DNA of 64,000 nt, from contig NC_067295.1 in the NCBI RefSeq assembly GCF_020740795.1, forward strand, positions 2,542,501 to 2,606,500, written 5' to 3'. Shown piece by piece: positions 1 to 13,300 of this stretch. The stretch is from Apus apus. Taxonomy: Eukaryota; Chordata; Aves; Apodiformes; Apodidae. The position numbers were made by a program, and so were the translations under genes. The stretch's first letter is position 1, and every line of letters begins with the position of its first letter. The notes beneath the pieces were generated by a model, which saw nothing but the letters and a program-made list of their open reading frames with translations, was not told the DNA's origin and made no database searches.

Positions 1-2990
1 TGTAACAATACAAAAAAAGCTTAAAATTATCTATACAGAAGAAAGGCATTTCCAAAGCACAGTGATCTGAAGTAATATTTCCATATAAAAATGCACACAG
101 CAAATTACAAAGCAAATTCTGGTAAACGTCTCCAGTTGCCAGTGACATTGTGCCTAGAAAACACAAAATATACTTTTATACTAAGTTTCTAATTAATATA
201 ATAATTTATACAAACTCCACTACTAGATATTGACACACAGTTAACTTCTTGTGGTAATTCTGAACACACATGCTACAGTTTGAAGGAACTCAATTTTAGT
301 AATTTAAACTATTTGCTCCTTAAAAACTGCCTACAACCTCTAGTTACCTACAAAACACCTTAGAACTGCTTGATTCAACTATTTTGCTTTTTATCAACAG
401 TTTGGAGCATTGTCATAAAATCAAACAAATAGCAAATTTGAAAAACAAAGACAAAACTGCTATTTGCAAAATTATAAATAAGCAATACTAGCTTTTCTGT
501 AGTTTTCTACCTCCTACACAACTCACCCAGAGGCTCAGCTGTGACAACCACCTAGTTCTAGATCCATCCTGAAGTTTACAGTCTCTGACTTTACTTATTC
601 TGACCCACAAGCATTGTCAATTTCCCACAGACACACAGAGAACAGGAAAGTAAACCTGGAACCACCACCTAAACTGATTAATTCTGGGACTTTTTATGGT
701 CTACTATTCAGCACATACCAGTATGTAACCAAACTGATGCATACCAATCCTAGTGGACCTACAATTAGACCTAGCAAGGCTTATTCTAGAGGACAGCATA
801 CATGTTGTTCTCCTCCACAGTGTCTCACGCCTTCTTAATGAGCAGCCAGTCTATTGAAATACACACAAAAAAACCTGCTGTTCTTTGAAGCACTTAAGAC
901 AGCAGGACACTAGTACGTTTCGATACTTTCCCTGCATAGATCAGAGCAAGGCAAAGCAAAAAAAGAACATTACAGATGTTCATACAAACCAGGCACCTTT
1001 CATTTTCTATTAGCAAGATCCCGAGAGACCATTTAGCGCTCTGCAAATATGGCACTGGAAGACTGGGAAGTGACTTTCTGAGTACCAGTCATTAAATATA
1101 GATTTTACCATAACTTACATTCTCCTAGACCAGGCAAAACCAATAGACATTTCCCCAGCCAATGTACAAGACCTGAGAAAAGCAAGATCATGGATATCAC
1201 AACTGCAGTGTCACGTATTTCTTCTAAAATGGATTATCAATTAATGATTTCTCTAAAAAAACAAACTAACCACAAAACACCAATTTTTGCATCAAGACAA
1301 GAGTATCAGCATTTGTACGAAATCGCAAATTAGGCCTTTGCCATTTCACAGCAGCAATCCAAGATTTGAGGCTTCTTAAAAGCTCCAAGTTTTAAAGCAA
1401 TCGACTGGCTGACAGCTGAAACACAATTAGCATGATTAACCAGTTATGTAAATACTGATGTGGTCAGTACAAGCTGAATTAATTTATGCTTGTTGCATTA
1501 TATAGCACCGCTTGCACTGGACATCACATGTTTGTCAACTACTCATTAAAAATGACTGGACGTGAAAAACAACATGAACGTGACCATCCAGGCCACCCAA
1601 CAGCCAGGTCATGGATATCTCTTCTCCTGTGAGGACAGGACCACCAGATAACCCACACACAGGACTTTCCATGCTCAAATATTATCCAACGCTACCTTAG
1701 CTCCTACCTAGGGTACGGGTCAACTACTTGTTCTCAAGACAGAGCTCCACCCTGTTAGTATCTCATTATATTTCATTTCTTAAAGGCAGATGTAAGTTTT
1801 CATTTGTCAGCACATAGAAAAGTCAAGATAACGTGTCAGAGAACCATCCTGACAGAGGGATGATGTCACGTAGTTACTTTATAGCATCAAGGAAGTGACA
1901 ATCAGCACCAGTAAGTCAGACTTCCTGAAGTAAAACTTGCAGTCCATCCGGCCTTATCAGAATTCATCTTCAGGAATGCAGGCTCATGGTTCATTTGTAC
2001 TTGATGATTTTTGATAACTTAGTTAAATATTTAAAACAAGGAAGATTATCTCTGAACTCTTACCTAGCTAGTTTACCTGTACTTCGAGTTTATAGAAGAA
2101 AAATTATCAAAAGTTTTGATTCTTCACAATAAAAAACAACGACATATGATTTTGTTCTAAAATAATGTATCCAAGAATCAGCCAAGACAAATACATTTAG
2201 TAGCACTGCCTAAATGGGCTGTATTTTGCTAAAGATCTCATTACAATGTATTCATATTTTAAATCAAAAATCACTGCAACATCCCGTATTTTACATCGTA
2301 ACAATCCTGTTTTCTATGACCTTGCCTCGCAGAAAACACAGTAACACACTGGAATTATGCAAGAGTTCCACATTATCATAAAACATCTACTTCAGTGGAG
2401 AGAATAATAAAACTTAATCTTGTGGCCCAATTTGCATTTTGAACTCCTGAAGCCAGTCTCTACAGTCCATAATGCCCCCAGCACACTTTAACAAACTGAA
2501 CAAGTATTTTAGGCCTCCTGTTGAAAATGTATGTGTGCATATACATAATTATATTATATATATAATTATATTACAATGTAATTACATTATATATATAATG
2601 CAGGATATTTTCTTAGTAGATTAAGAAGCATGTCCAATTCATGTAAATTTTAAATATAACTTGGCTTTTCCGACCACTGAGGATGCCACATTTAAGAGGG
2701 GGAGAGGGGGGTAGCACCACATACCCCCTGGCTAAATAAAACAGAGATCAAACGTTATCTATACACCCTGTGGCTCTAAAATAGGAAACCTCCATGGTGG
2801 GTCGTCTATGATATAATTCTTATTTCAGAATAGCTCACGACAATAAAAATGCTTAAAACAAGGCAGCACAGGGAATACACAAGACCCGTCTGTAGCGCTG
2901 AAGGTAAAAAATGGGGGGGGGCGGGGTAACAGATATATGAATAAACCCTTGAAATAATTAAAAGCACTACTCGCCCATCTTCCAAACCCA
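1..2990. other. AT-rich non-coding stretch, possibly first intron of EPN2
   Basis: This stretch is strongly AT-rich, with many A/T runs and stop codons in every frame. I recognise no exon. It contrasts sharply with the GC-rich DNA starting near 3040. If the CpG island at 3040-4340 is the EPN2 promoter and the gene runs leftward, this would be the start of a long EPN2 intron 1. That assignment is synteny-based inference. Nothing else was recognised apart from an AT microsatellite near 2540-2602. Confidence 0.35.
2540..2602. repeat. AT-rich microsatellite with self-complementary segments
   Basis: Alternating TA/AT runs (ATAATTATATTATATATA-like) occur twice around a short linker. They form a low-complexity stretch that could fold back on itself. 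This is a simple repeat, with no sign of a mobile element. Confidence 0.7.
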
Positions 2991-3089
2991 CTATATTACT
3001 GAAAAACGAAATGAAACAGATCCCGCAGCCCCACCACTCAGGTGGGTGACGCCGAGGGGAACCGCCGGGCCCGGGGAAGCTCCGGGCCC

Positions 3090-3129
3090 CCCAGCCCAGC
3101 CCGGCCCGGCCCGGCCCGGCCCGGCCCGC
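3090..3129. repeat. (GGCCC)n pentanucleotide microsatellite
   Basis: A run of about six CCCGG units within the CpG island, preceded by the related CCCAG variant. It is a GC-only simple repeat and probably length-variable. Confidence 0.8.
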
Positions 3130-3658
3130 CGCCATCCCCGGCCGCCCCAGCCCCGCTGCCTTCCAGGGACGCGGCCGAGCCCATCGGCCGGCACGGGAAA
3201 GCAGGCCCCAACTTTCGGTCGGCGGCCAAAACCCTTCCCGGGAGGCTACCGGCCCTGAGCGGGACCGAAGGGCCGGGGCGATCGCCTGCCCGGCCGGCGG
3301 GCCCGCGAGGCGCGCTCCCCGCTCCCATGATGGGCAGGAGCCGTTGCTGCCCACCCCACCGAGACAACAAAGGCCGCCCCGGCCCCCCGGCGGGGCTGCC
3401 CCCGCCGCCGCCCCCCGCTCTCAGGGCCCGCAGCCCCGGCCCACCTGCCCCGGCCCCGCAGCCCCCGCCCAGCCCCGCAGGCAGCCGGCGGGGCCGCTCC
3501 CTCCCCGCGGGGAGGCCCGCAGCCCCGGGGGGCCCTTCCCGCACCCCGCTGCTGAGGGGGAAAAAGGCGGGGGGGGGGGGGAGGGAGGAGGCTCCTCCGC
3601 CGCCGCTGTCCATCCGTCCCTTCTCCCGCCCCAAACACCCCGCGGTTCCCGGGCTGAC

Positions 3659-3800
3659 CTGGCGCTGGTCGCGGAGCGTTGCGGGAGCAGCGGGGCAGGG
3701 GCCGCGGGAGGCGCGGAAAGGGGGGTCCCGGTGCCCGGCGGCCGCCGCCGCCGCCTCTGCCTGGGTTTGACACCCACACGCACCATCCAACATGGCGGCG
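3659..3800 (-). other. Candidate untranslated first exon of the leftward gene
   Basis: On the minus strand a good splice donor, CAG|GTCAGC, occurs with the last exon base at 3659, inside the CpG island. A short exon starting near 3800 would fit an EPN2-like gene with a non-coding first exon. The 5' limit is a guess. The plus-oriented YY1-type motif at 3788-3800 fits a rightward start better, so the promoter may be bidirectional. Confidence 0.25.
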
Positions 3801-4344
3801 GCCGGGGGAGGCGGCGGAGGAGGCGGAACCGGCGGCCGCGCGCGGCCCCGAGGCGCGGCCCCGGCCCGGCGAGGAGCGGGAGGAGACCGAGACCGGCCTT
3901 CCCGCCCCCGCGCTGCCCGGCCCGGCCCGCGGCCCTTCCGGCAGCAGAGGGTTGGGGGCCCGCGGCGGCGGGGGAAGGAGGGAGGATCAGCCGCCCGGCG
4001 GGGCCTGGGGAAGCTGAAGGGAGCCCTCGCCTCGCTCACGTCTCCCCGGGGAAGCCGATTTCAGGGCGGGGAAGCCCTGCTTGGGGGGGGCAGAAGAGGG
4101 GATCCCCCAAAAAAGCGGGGTCCCGGCGAGGCTGCCAGGCCCTGGGGCAGCTCCCATCGCGTCACTCGGGGGGGTCACCTCACCCGCCTCCCCCCGATAC
4201 AAAACATGGGCGGGGGGACCCTTCGGGAGGGCAGGAGGGAGCGCCCCGGTTGTGCCCGCGGCGATGAGCAGGGCAGCCCGGGGCAGGGACACGGCGCGAA
4301 CGCGGCTGGGGGAGCCGGGCGGTCTGGGTGGGTCGGAGCTCACG

Positions 4345-7300
4345 TCCTTCCCCTCTGGGGATCATGACTAAACCCGTGTCCGGGACCGCAGGTTGGAGGA
4401 GGTTCGTGGTCTCATTGTAGTTCTCCATGAATATATTTGTTCCCGTCGTAAAAACCGTGAGACAATTCAAGGAAACGGGAGGCGGCTGCCGGGAGGCGGC
4501 GGGGCCGGGCGGGCAGGACCCTGCTCCTGGTGCCGCTGGCTCCGGGCAGCGCTGCTGGGCACTGAAAACCCGAATTCCTCGGGAATCTTGCCTTACTAAA
4601 GCAAAGCAAAACAAAGCACGCTTGGAGCAAAATCCCGTTTATAAAGGTACTGCTTCTCAAGCGAGAGGAAGGTCAGGGCGAGCGCCGCAAACTCGCAGCC
4701 CAGCCCTTTCCCCCATGGACTTGGTGGCAAAAGTCCTGCTGACCTCAATAGGAGACTGATCGAGATTTAAATACAGAAGAGCAGGGACTGCAGTGAAACA
4801 CCAAGTAAGCTGCATTAAAAGCAACTTGGTTAGAAGAAATGCTGCAAGTTCAAATGCTTTGAATACCATCTGGTAGCTGGGAAGCCAAGTGTTCCACAGC
4901 TAGCTGAGATGCTGGCTTAGCTCTTAACCTTGAGCTAGGAAGAATTAAGTTCTGGCTGAAAAAAAAAAACGTAAAGGATCAGCACACATCTGATGCTATC
5001 AGCAGGAGCTGAAAGAATACTTCCCCTCATTTAGAAGAAAACCGCAATGATGGAAACAATGTTTCTGTGCACCTTCATTAAATCTAATGATTAGGTGCTG
5101 ACAGCTCTGAAGAACAAGAAGAAAGCTCTTAGTTAAAATAAAATGGGAAGAAGATTGTTCCTGCTGCCTTCTCTCTTGCCTGCCTGCCTTCCAGGTCTGG
5201 GCAAGACAACTCTTCCAAGCAGGAGGCAGCTTCCTCTCCATTCCCAGCTCCATCCCAGGTGTCTCTGTCTACAGCATAAGGGCACAAACCAACAAGCCCA
5301 GCAGAGTTCCTGCAGCTGGCACGGCTGTATCAACAAAATCTTATTTTCTGTCAACCGGATCAAGCCATTTAGCACAAGCAAAACAAGCCAGCCAAGTAAA
5401 ATTACATTTCTTTTATAACACCCATATTAATTCCTTAAACCAGTGTTCCTGTGACACTGGCCAAGTACCCGACCAACACAGATGCACCAGCAGAGATTGC
5501 CCAGGCTGCAAAGGGACAACCCCTTCTGGAGGACCCCTGGGACGTGCCCAGTGAGAGGGGACTCACAGCAGTGGATCCATGACCCTTGTTTCATATTAGC
5601 AACAGGAGGTCACTGCTACTTGTCCTAGGATTTTAAACCCAGAAGCCACTGTAGAAAGCTTCCCACCCCAGCACTGCCACCCCATCCCTCTTCCGAGCAG
5701 ACTGTACAACACCTTGGATGTTGACCTGAGCCACCCTATCAAATTCTCCCCAGCCCACAACATTTCAGCTGTGTTGGCAGAGCCAGGATTCAAGGCCATT
5801 GTTTACCAAATGAGTTCAGCATCAGAAGTTGATAGCTGTGGCACCTCCCCAGTGGCTGTGCCAGCAGCAGAGCAGCCCACATGGAGAGAGCAGATGAAGG
5901 CAGCAAACCCAACAAGTGGGAGTAGAGGGGCTGTTGCATGGTGAGGAGCAGGAAGATAAGGAGCAGTGCAACATCTGGTCTGCAAGAGACTCTTCCAGCA
6001 CAGACAAGGCAGGCACAGCCCCCCCAGCCATGGCTGCCCTCCCAACTAACCTAGCAAGGAGCTGCTGCCAGGAAGCCCCAGGAGGGCCTGTTCCACAGCC
6101 AACATGTGAACATCGCCCACACAGCGACAACCACAACGTGGGGCTGAGCACACCACTAATTAGCTAATGAGTTTGTTCCAAATGTCTGGCCATGGTGTGA
6201 GTGACAACAGGAACAACACTTGAAAAGCACTGAACAGTGACAAGCACACTCATCTCTTCTCGCTGACCCCAGCCCTGCATTAGCAAATAGGTCACAAACA
6301 ACAGTGCTTTACAGGGATCTAATCCCCCAGCCATATGCCGGCTGACCAACAAACACACAGAAAAAGGGAAGAGCTGCACAGTGAACATGAAAAAGCTCTG
6401 CAAAAGCTCTAAGGGAAGCTTGATAAATACATCCCTGTAGTTTGCAATTTGATTTCCTCACTCTATTGTTTCTCATTTCCTGAGAGCTGGCTTGGTGGAT
6501 CACATTTTCTGCTTCTGTCTCCAGTGCCTGTAACCAAACAAGACTGAATCTCATTATCCTGAGCCATGCCTCTAGCTGTGTCCAACCCCATCTCTAAATC
6601 AGACATTTTTGCTCCACTCCTGATTTTCCTTCCCACTCCTGACCTATAGGTCTTCAGATGAATCAATTCAAAAATAGAGACCAACATCATCTAATGAAGG
6701 TGTGTGATGTTCAGCACTTAAGTGTCTACTAAGAAGCCAAGTAGGAACCTGCCTCATGCATCGGGAGGTTGGGCACCTTCCACTCACACCAACTCCAGTG
6801 GGAGCTGGTGTTTCTCATCTTCCCTGGGAAGCAACATACATGGGGTAAATAGGGACTTCAGTCCTCAAGTGCCTAATTTTGGAAATCTGATAATTAAATG
6901 AAAATCTGGGCAAATGCAATCATTATTGTCCTTAGTGCCAAAGAAGCAAGAGATTTCCCCAAAAGCACAGGCCCTTTTCTGAGCCATCCACATGTTGCTG
7001 ACAGTGATACAGAATATATTCCAATTCTTAAAGTGATGTTCACTCCAGGTTATTCCCTCTTGGACTAATGAATATTTCATTGAAATGCACAAGTTCCCAG
7101 TTACACTCTTGTCTGTGTTGATTAGACACATGGACCCACAGGGTCTGCAGCCCCAACACAGAATTTGTCTACAAGCTGAGGAGACCAATATAAACATTTA
7201 GTTCCTACCATGTTTAGCCTGGATTCTTCAAACATCTTGAAGTGTAGTTACAAGGATCAAAATTCAAAAAGATGGTGAATGGGGGAGTCTAGCCCAGTAA

Positions 7301-10300
7301 CCCTGTGCCCAAGTTTGGCTGGAACTGACCTAAATTTAACCAGGACAGGGCAAGCTTATGGCCAGCATGAGGTTTTGGTTTCTTTTGTGATGCAGATAAA
7401 CTTGTAGAACTGTTTCCAATGCAAATGTTCTTTTTGACACGTTCAAATTAAGTACACCTCTATTACGGGCTTTCAAAACAGACCTTTTCTGAACAGATTA
7501 GCAGATTCATGAAAAGAGGAGAGAGAATGCAAGCCCAGCACATTGCTATTCTCAAAATGAATATGCACTCAGTGCAAGGGACAGTAACATTTAAAGCATC
7601 CTTAGTTCTAGTAATTACCAAGTGTTTGGCTTCTTTAGAAGATGGAGCCATTCTCATCTGCAGGCACCTTCCCTCATTCCTTTCTCCTTACTGCTCTGTG
7701 GGTGCAGTTTTTCCCCCGTGCCACATTGAGAAACCAAGGCTACTGCATTGCTTGCATCAAATCCCACTGAAACCTCAGGGTGAAATTCCACAGCAGTTTT
7801 AATTGACCTAAGTCAAGGTGTTGTGGTTCCTGCCCTTCCTCCACCACCCATTCCCATTCCCTCCCTACCCCCAACACCAGCTTGTAGCATCTGTGGTGAA
7901 GACTGATCACTATTTTTGAGGGGGAGAGTTACTTCTCAGCCAGTTTAGCTCCCTGAACCAGCTCACCAGAAGGTCAGAGCAGCAGCCACATCAGCAGAAA
8001 TGAGGGGACAGGACTACTGCAGGGCCCCTCTGACTGACGAGGAGGTATTTTTCTTGCCTAATAAGATACAGTCAGCACATTTGACCTAAAGAGCCTGGAT
8101 TTGCTGCTTGTTCCCAGGCTGGGAGCACTCATCCATGGGGACCATCAGTATAGTTTTGAGCTGCAGACTGAGGCTCAGGGTATTTGCAGTGAAGATGGGC
8201 TCACTGAGTGTTACCATCTGGTTCCCCAAAGCAAGTCACCAAGGCAGAGCCTGTAAGCCCACGCTGCAGGACAAGGATTCCCTTGTGGTTGGTACAGTTT
8301 GTACTATCCCTCTTGACTTCCTCCTTGCCAGGATTTCCTGCCAGGAAGGAGCTGAAGGACAACATCATCCATCAGAGTACCCTCTTCATCATCCGTACAG
8401 CCACCCAAAGAATGTCACCCAAACAGTCAGGCCCTCCCTTTTGCCCCAGGCCCATCCTCAGACCGATCCAGGCTTCGTAATAACAACTGCAGGATGACTT
8501 GTGTTGTTGCACAAGGATTTCACGTGGCCAGGAATCCTTCTCAGTCCTCTCAGCTGTTTCTCACCTTGAGGGAAACCACCCTGTGGTGCTCACGATGAGG
8601 AAAGTATCAGGAGAGCAGGAGGAGCTTTACTCCTGTCTCTGTAGCACCTGGAAATCAGGTTGCCTCCCCTGTTGGGCTGGGACAGTGATTTAAGGCTGGT
8701 TCTATGTGGCTGGATAGCAAAGCAGAAGACTTGGTACATTAATAAAACTTTGTACATTAATAGAATAGGGGAGGAAAGTGAAGTATGCCTGCAGCTAACC
8801 AGTGGTTGCTGCTGTCAGACGACATGGTACACCTAAGTACAAAGACTTTCACATCTAAGCATAAAAATCCTGGAATCAAGAGGAAAGGTCAACCTTGCCA
8901 ACATGAGGTTATTGCAGTGATTCATCTGCTCCTCACCTGGGGTGAATCAGTGGTGCCATGCCACAATGATGTCAGTTATTAATTAAAATAAGTAAAATTT
9001 GGGGGCAAAAAAATCACATAAAAGAATAAAGAGATAGAATAAAAACAGAGCTTACTTAACAGTGAAACAGCAAGAATTCAAGAAAAATATGTCCCGAGTA
9101 GTCAACAGCCTGTCCTTGAGAGAGACCTGCAAAACAGATGGGAGGGCTGGAAGGGAGTGCTCCCCACAACTTATCTTGGTTATAGCCTTGAGTACAAGGC
9201 AGAAAACATGGACTGATTTGATTCACTGTATTAATATTAACATATTAATGCAATATTAGCATACTAAAATGCCCACCCATAGGCTAGAGAGACCCCTGCT
9301 AACAAAAAGCCCCATACTCTTTGAGCACACATGATAAAATTGTTAAGCACTGTCACTTTAAATGGAAGCAAAGAACTAGTTAACCAGTCACGTATATGAG
9401 TGATATAATATAATTAGAGATAAAGTAATTGTACATGTGTAGGTATAAAAGCTGCCCTTGTGTTTCAGGAAGCTGAGCTTGCTTTGTGGAACACCACCTT
9501 GCTCCTTTTTCTGCCCAGAACTGGATATTCAAAGTAAATATCTCATCTGTGTGGGTCAGCTTCTTGCACACAGGGTGACAGACCCTGCTTTTCAGGACAC
9601 CACCAGTGTCATGAACATGCCATAAAGTCATGAACATGGAGAATTGGGGTACCAGCTGGTCAACAGGAGCCTCCTACATGTGTGCTCTGCTCCCAGAGCA
9701 CCCAACAGTGAGCCATGCCTGGCAGCACAGGCTGCCTGGAAGCCCTGGGAATTGAGCTGTGTAGCTACAATGTGTGAGTACAGCCAGTTTTAGCTCAGAA
9801 ATACCATAGGATTGCTCTCAGTCACAGCAGCAAATGTAGGAGCCCCAAAACAGACCACATACTGGAAGCCACAGGCTTTTTGAGCTCTGTCTCTTAAACC
9901 AGGGCATTGGTAGTACAGTGCTGCCATGTCCCTGGGTTGCAGATGGGTGCCCATCACCAATTATCACAGCTGAAAAGCTGGTAGTTTTTCCCCTTGACAG
10001 ATGAAAAGTGAGGGCTGTCTATTTGGTTTGTGTTTGCACAGGACCCAGCCAGTCGCTTAATTACTTGGCCCAGTTTCTAGGTTTCTGAGTCCCACTTCTG
10101 CAAGCAACTTCCTCCATTCCCAGGCTCACAAATCCACTTGCAACTTTCATATCTGTATTCACAGTCTTGACTCCAAGTCTGTTGCTGCTGTCCCATCACA
10201 AAGAGCATCTCACTCTCATAACACAGAAAAAAAAACAAACAACCCAAACACTGCAGAGCTGTAAATACGTGGTCCCATGGTGGAATCAACAAGCAGATTT

Positions 10301-13300
10301 TAAAAAAAATCACCCTCTGGGCCAGAAGAGATTCATTACAAGCCATCAGGACTCTGCAAAGCAATCAAACTGCACAGCACTGCAGGCAAGAACTTCTCAG
10401 GAACCTGTTAAGTTCTAGCACTATTTGACCAACCTGCTCCATAGATCAGTCCTGCTGGACAATGGCTCAGCGAGCTCCTCAGAACTACAAGGCTTCCCTG
10501 GTTGAAGAAAAATACCCATCTTCAACAACAGCAGGTTTCAGTAGCCATTTGAGCATCTTGGCTAGTCAAGCAGGTTATAATTGGCTGTAATTAATACTCC
10601 CACAAACTTCCACATTCTTATGGACTGAGATGGAGAAATACAGGATCACTCCCTGACCTTGCAAAGGAAGCCAAAGGAACCCACTCCCTTCTGAGCTTTA
10701 GAAATCAAACATCTGTGATCAGAGAAGGTGAAAGGCAAACACAAGTACTGCTGGTAACTGTCCAAGTACAGTGCAGTTTCTTCTGGGGCACTGACCACAG
10801 TGACCTCAACCTCCATCAAAAATAACTGCAAAGCCAGTTGCTGCAGAAGGTTTCCTCTGTCCCTCAAGAAGCCTCTTTTCATGCTCGCATGTCACTCAGA
10901 GCAATGGGGTGCAAGTCATGGGGCAGCCACAGCCCATTTTAGCAATACTGAAAGTGGCCTTTGGTGACACATGGAAACTGAGTGACACAGTCAGTAAGGG
11001 TGAAAGCCAAATAAGCCTGAGCTGCCTGAGGTACTGAAAAGCCCACATCTGTCTCCAGTGGGCCGGAAAACCAGTTTGTGACACCTGCACAGCAAGGCTT
11101 AAAAGTGCTTTACACTCAGCAGGATCTTAACCACTCAGCAAGGGAGGGCTGTCTGTGAGATGATTTCCTCCCCTGAAGCCACCAATTTGACCATTGAAAG
11201 GAAACTCAGACTCTTCCACGGAAACCCCCCATGTGTCTTGCTCTGTTACTCTGCTAGCAATCCTTCATCACACGCATGTTGTGAGGGGTGGGTTTACATC
11301 AGCTTTTCCAGCTTGCACTTGGTTATCATGAGAAAAGAAACATGAGACTTGAGTGTTTTCCCTCTGGACCTGGCAAGACCTCCCGTTTTGCTCTGAGATC
11401 AGAGCCTGGGGGGACTCAGGAAACTGGAGCAGCTGTCATTTCAAGATACATCTTGCAGACACAGCTCCGGTTCAGGAAGTGTTCAAGCCCCACACTGCTG
11501 GGTCCTAACATGACTTAACAAGGAAATGTCTGCTTACCCATTTCCGAGGCTTGTCCTCCAGCATTCACTACTGACCATTACTGGAGTTGGGATTCTGGAC
11601 TGGACTTCTTTGGTTTGCAGTAGGTGGCAGCTTTTTAAGCCTTCAGCACAAGGGAGGGCTCAGAGCCCAGCCTACAGAGGTAGATTTAAACATATGCTAA
11701 AATAATCTACTGAACCAGTAAATGTCTCTGCCCTGGGGAGCCAGGAACAGCACAGCTGCAAGTGACTGGAGGCTGCACTGCTGATCCCAGCTGGGCAAGA
11801 TAGCCCAGCAGATACCAGCTTGGGCTGCAGGCCTGGAGTTAATCCCATGGTCTCCACAGGGAGAAAATACAGGTGCCCAGGATGGAGAGGGCTGGAGCCA
11901 TTTCCCCAGCTGGTTTTAGGGGTTTCCCAAAATCAAGACTTGTGTGCCCTGTGCACTCAATCCTGGCTGTCCCTGCTTTTACACAAGTCCCAAGCTCCTC
12001 CAGCCATCTCAAAGTGCCTCCTGTTCCCCCACAGCATTACCAGCAAAGGGCAGCAGCCAGTCCCATCTCCTGCATGCTGTCCTCTGCTCTGCCTGATCCA
12101 CTTGGAGCTGACACTTGCTCAAGATCAGACTCTTGCCCTAATTGCTCCTCCAAGCCCCTGCAAGAACTCAGGTGCCCCATGATGCCTCCAACTCCCTGCT
12201 CCCAGATGAGCCTCAAGAGGCTGAAATCCCAATCTCTGCAGCTGGGAGGGCCAACAGAGCCACTCATCAAGGTGCACTCTGAAATGCTCCTCCAGCAGAG
12301 CAGGACACCATCATGTAACATTAATATGACAAGACAACATGTGGACATAACACACCACTACATCCTGCTGCCACCTAACTGGTAGCTCCATGAGCTGACA
12401 AGATGCTCAGACTGTATTTGCAAGATGCAAAGCCCATAATGACCAAGACTGTCAGCCAGCCACAACTCCCCAGCAAAACCCAAACCCAGTTCCTCTTTCA
12501 GCCTAAGAGGAGGGCTGGGGCACCTCCCTTATGAAGATAAGCTGAGGGAGTTGGGATTGTTCAGCCTGAAGAAGAGAAGACTCCAGGGGCACCTTAAAGT
12601 GACCTTTCAAAACCTGAAAGGGCCCTATGAGAAAGCTGGGGAGGACCTGTTCACTAGGGCATGTAACAATAAGACAAGGGAAAATAGTTTCAAGCTAGAA
12701 AAGGGTAGATTTAGGTTGGACATTAGGAATAAGTTCTTTCATATGAGGGTGGTGGATTAGTGGAACAGGTGGCCTAGAGAGGAGCTAGAGGTCCCATCCC
12801 TGGAGACATTCAAGGTCAGGCTTTATAGGGTTCTGAGCAATCTGTTCTAATGTGAGAGGTCCCTGCTTATTGTAGGGGCACTGGACTAGATGACCTTTAG
12901 AGGTCCCCTTCCAACCCAAGATATTCTATGATTCTATGAAAGGAAGAACAGGAAGGAAGGAGGGAGGGAAGGCAACAAATCTGAATTTCAGATGCTTGCT
13001 GAAGGGAACACTTTATCCAACCACACACATACACCAGGGTATATTTTGCTGGAGATTTCAAATGCATCTATTTGTATGCAAGTGCCATGCACACACCTAC
13101 ATGGGAAAGGTTTTTATTACCTGTGCTAAAGTTAGTGCCTTGCATCACTCAACCCAGGAGCCCAGCCAGAGCCAGGCTGCAGGGTGAGCCCAGCCACACA
13201 GCTCCAGTGCCATCAGTTTCACAGGGAGGTGGCCCAGGTCCCTGGGTTCCTGGAGATCTTGTGAACTCTTTCATTGAAACAAATGCTGTTGTTTCCAGCA

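Larger units (their letters stand above)
3040..4340. promoter_or_regulatory. CpG island promoter, probably EPN2
   Basis: CpG dinucleotides and GC-box-like GGGGCGGGG/CCCCGCCCC strings are dense across about 1.3 kb, between AT-rich DNA on the left and ordinary DNA on the right. This is the typical look of a vertebrate housekeeping promoter. A CAACATGGCGGCG string at 3788-3800 matches the YY1 motif that often lies just downstream of start sites. On the minus strand, a CAG|GTCAGC splice donor (last exon base 3659) could end a short untranslated first exon. In the human order the gene next to GRAP, transcribed away from it, is EPN2, so EPN2 leftward is the best guess. No coding exon confirms this. 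The long open frames here are compositional. Confidence 0.6.

Noticed and set aside
3038-4039. Several overlapping long open frames on both strands in the CpG island (up to 333 codons)
   Set aside because: They are made almost wholly of Pro, Gly, Ala and Arg, occur in all frames at once, and coincide with CpG/G-run composition. This is stop depletion by GC content, not coding.
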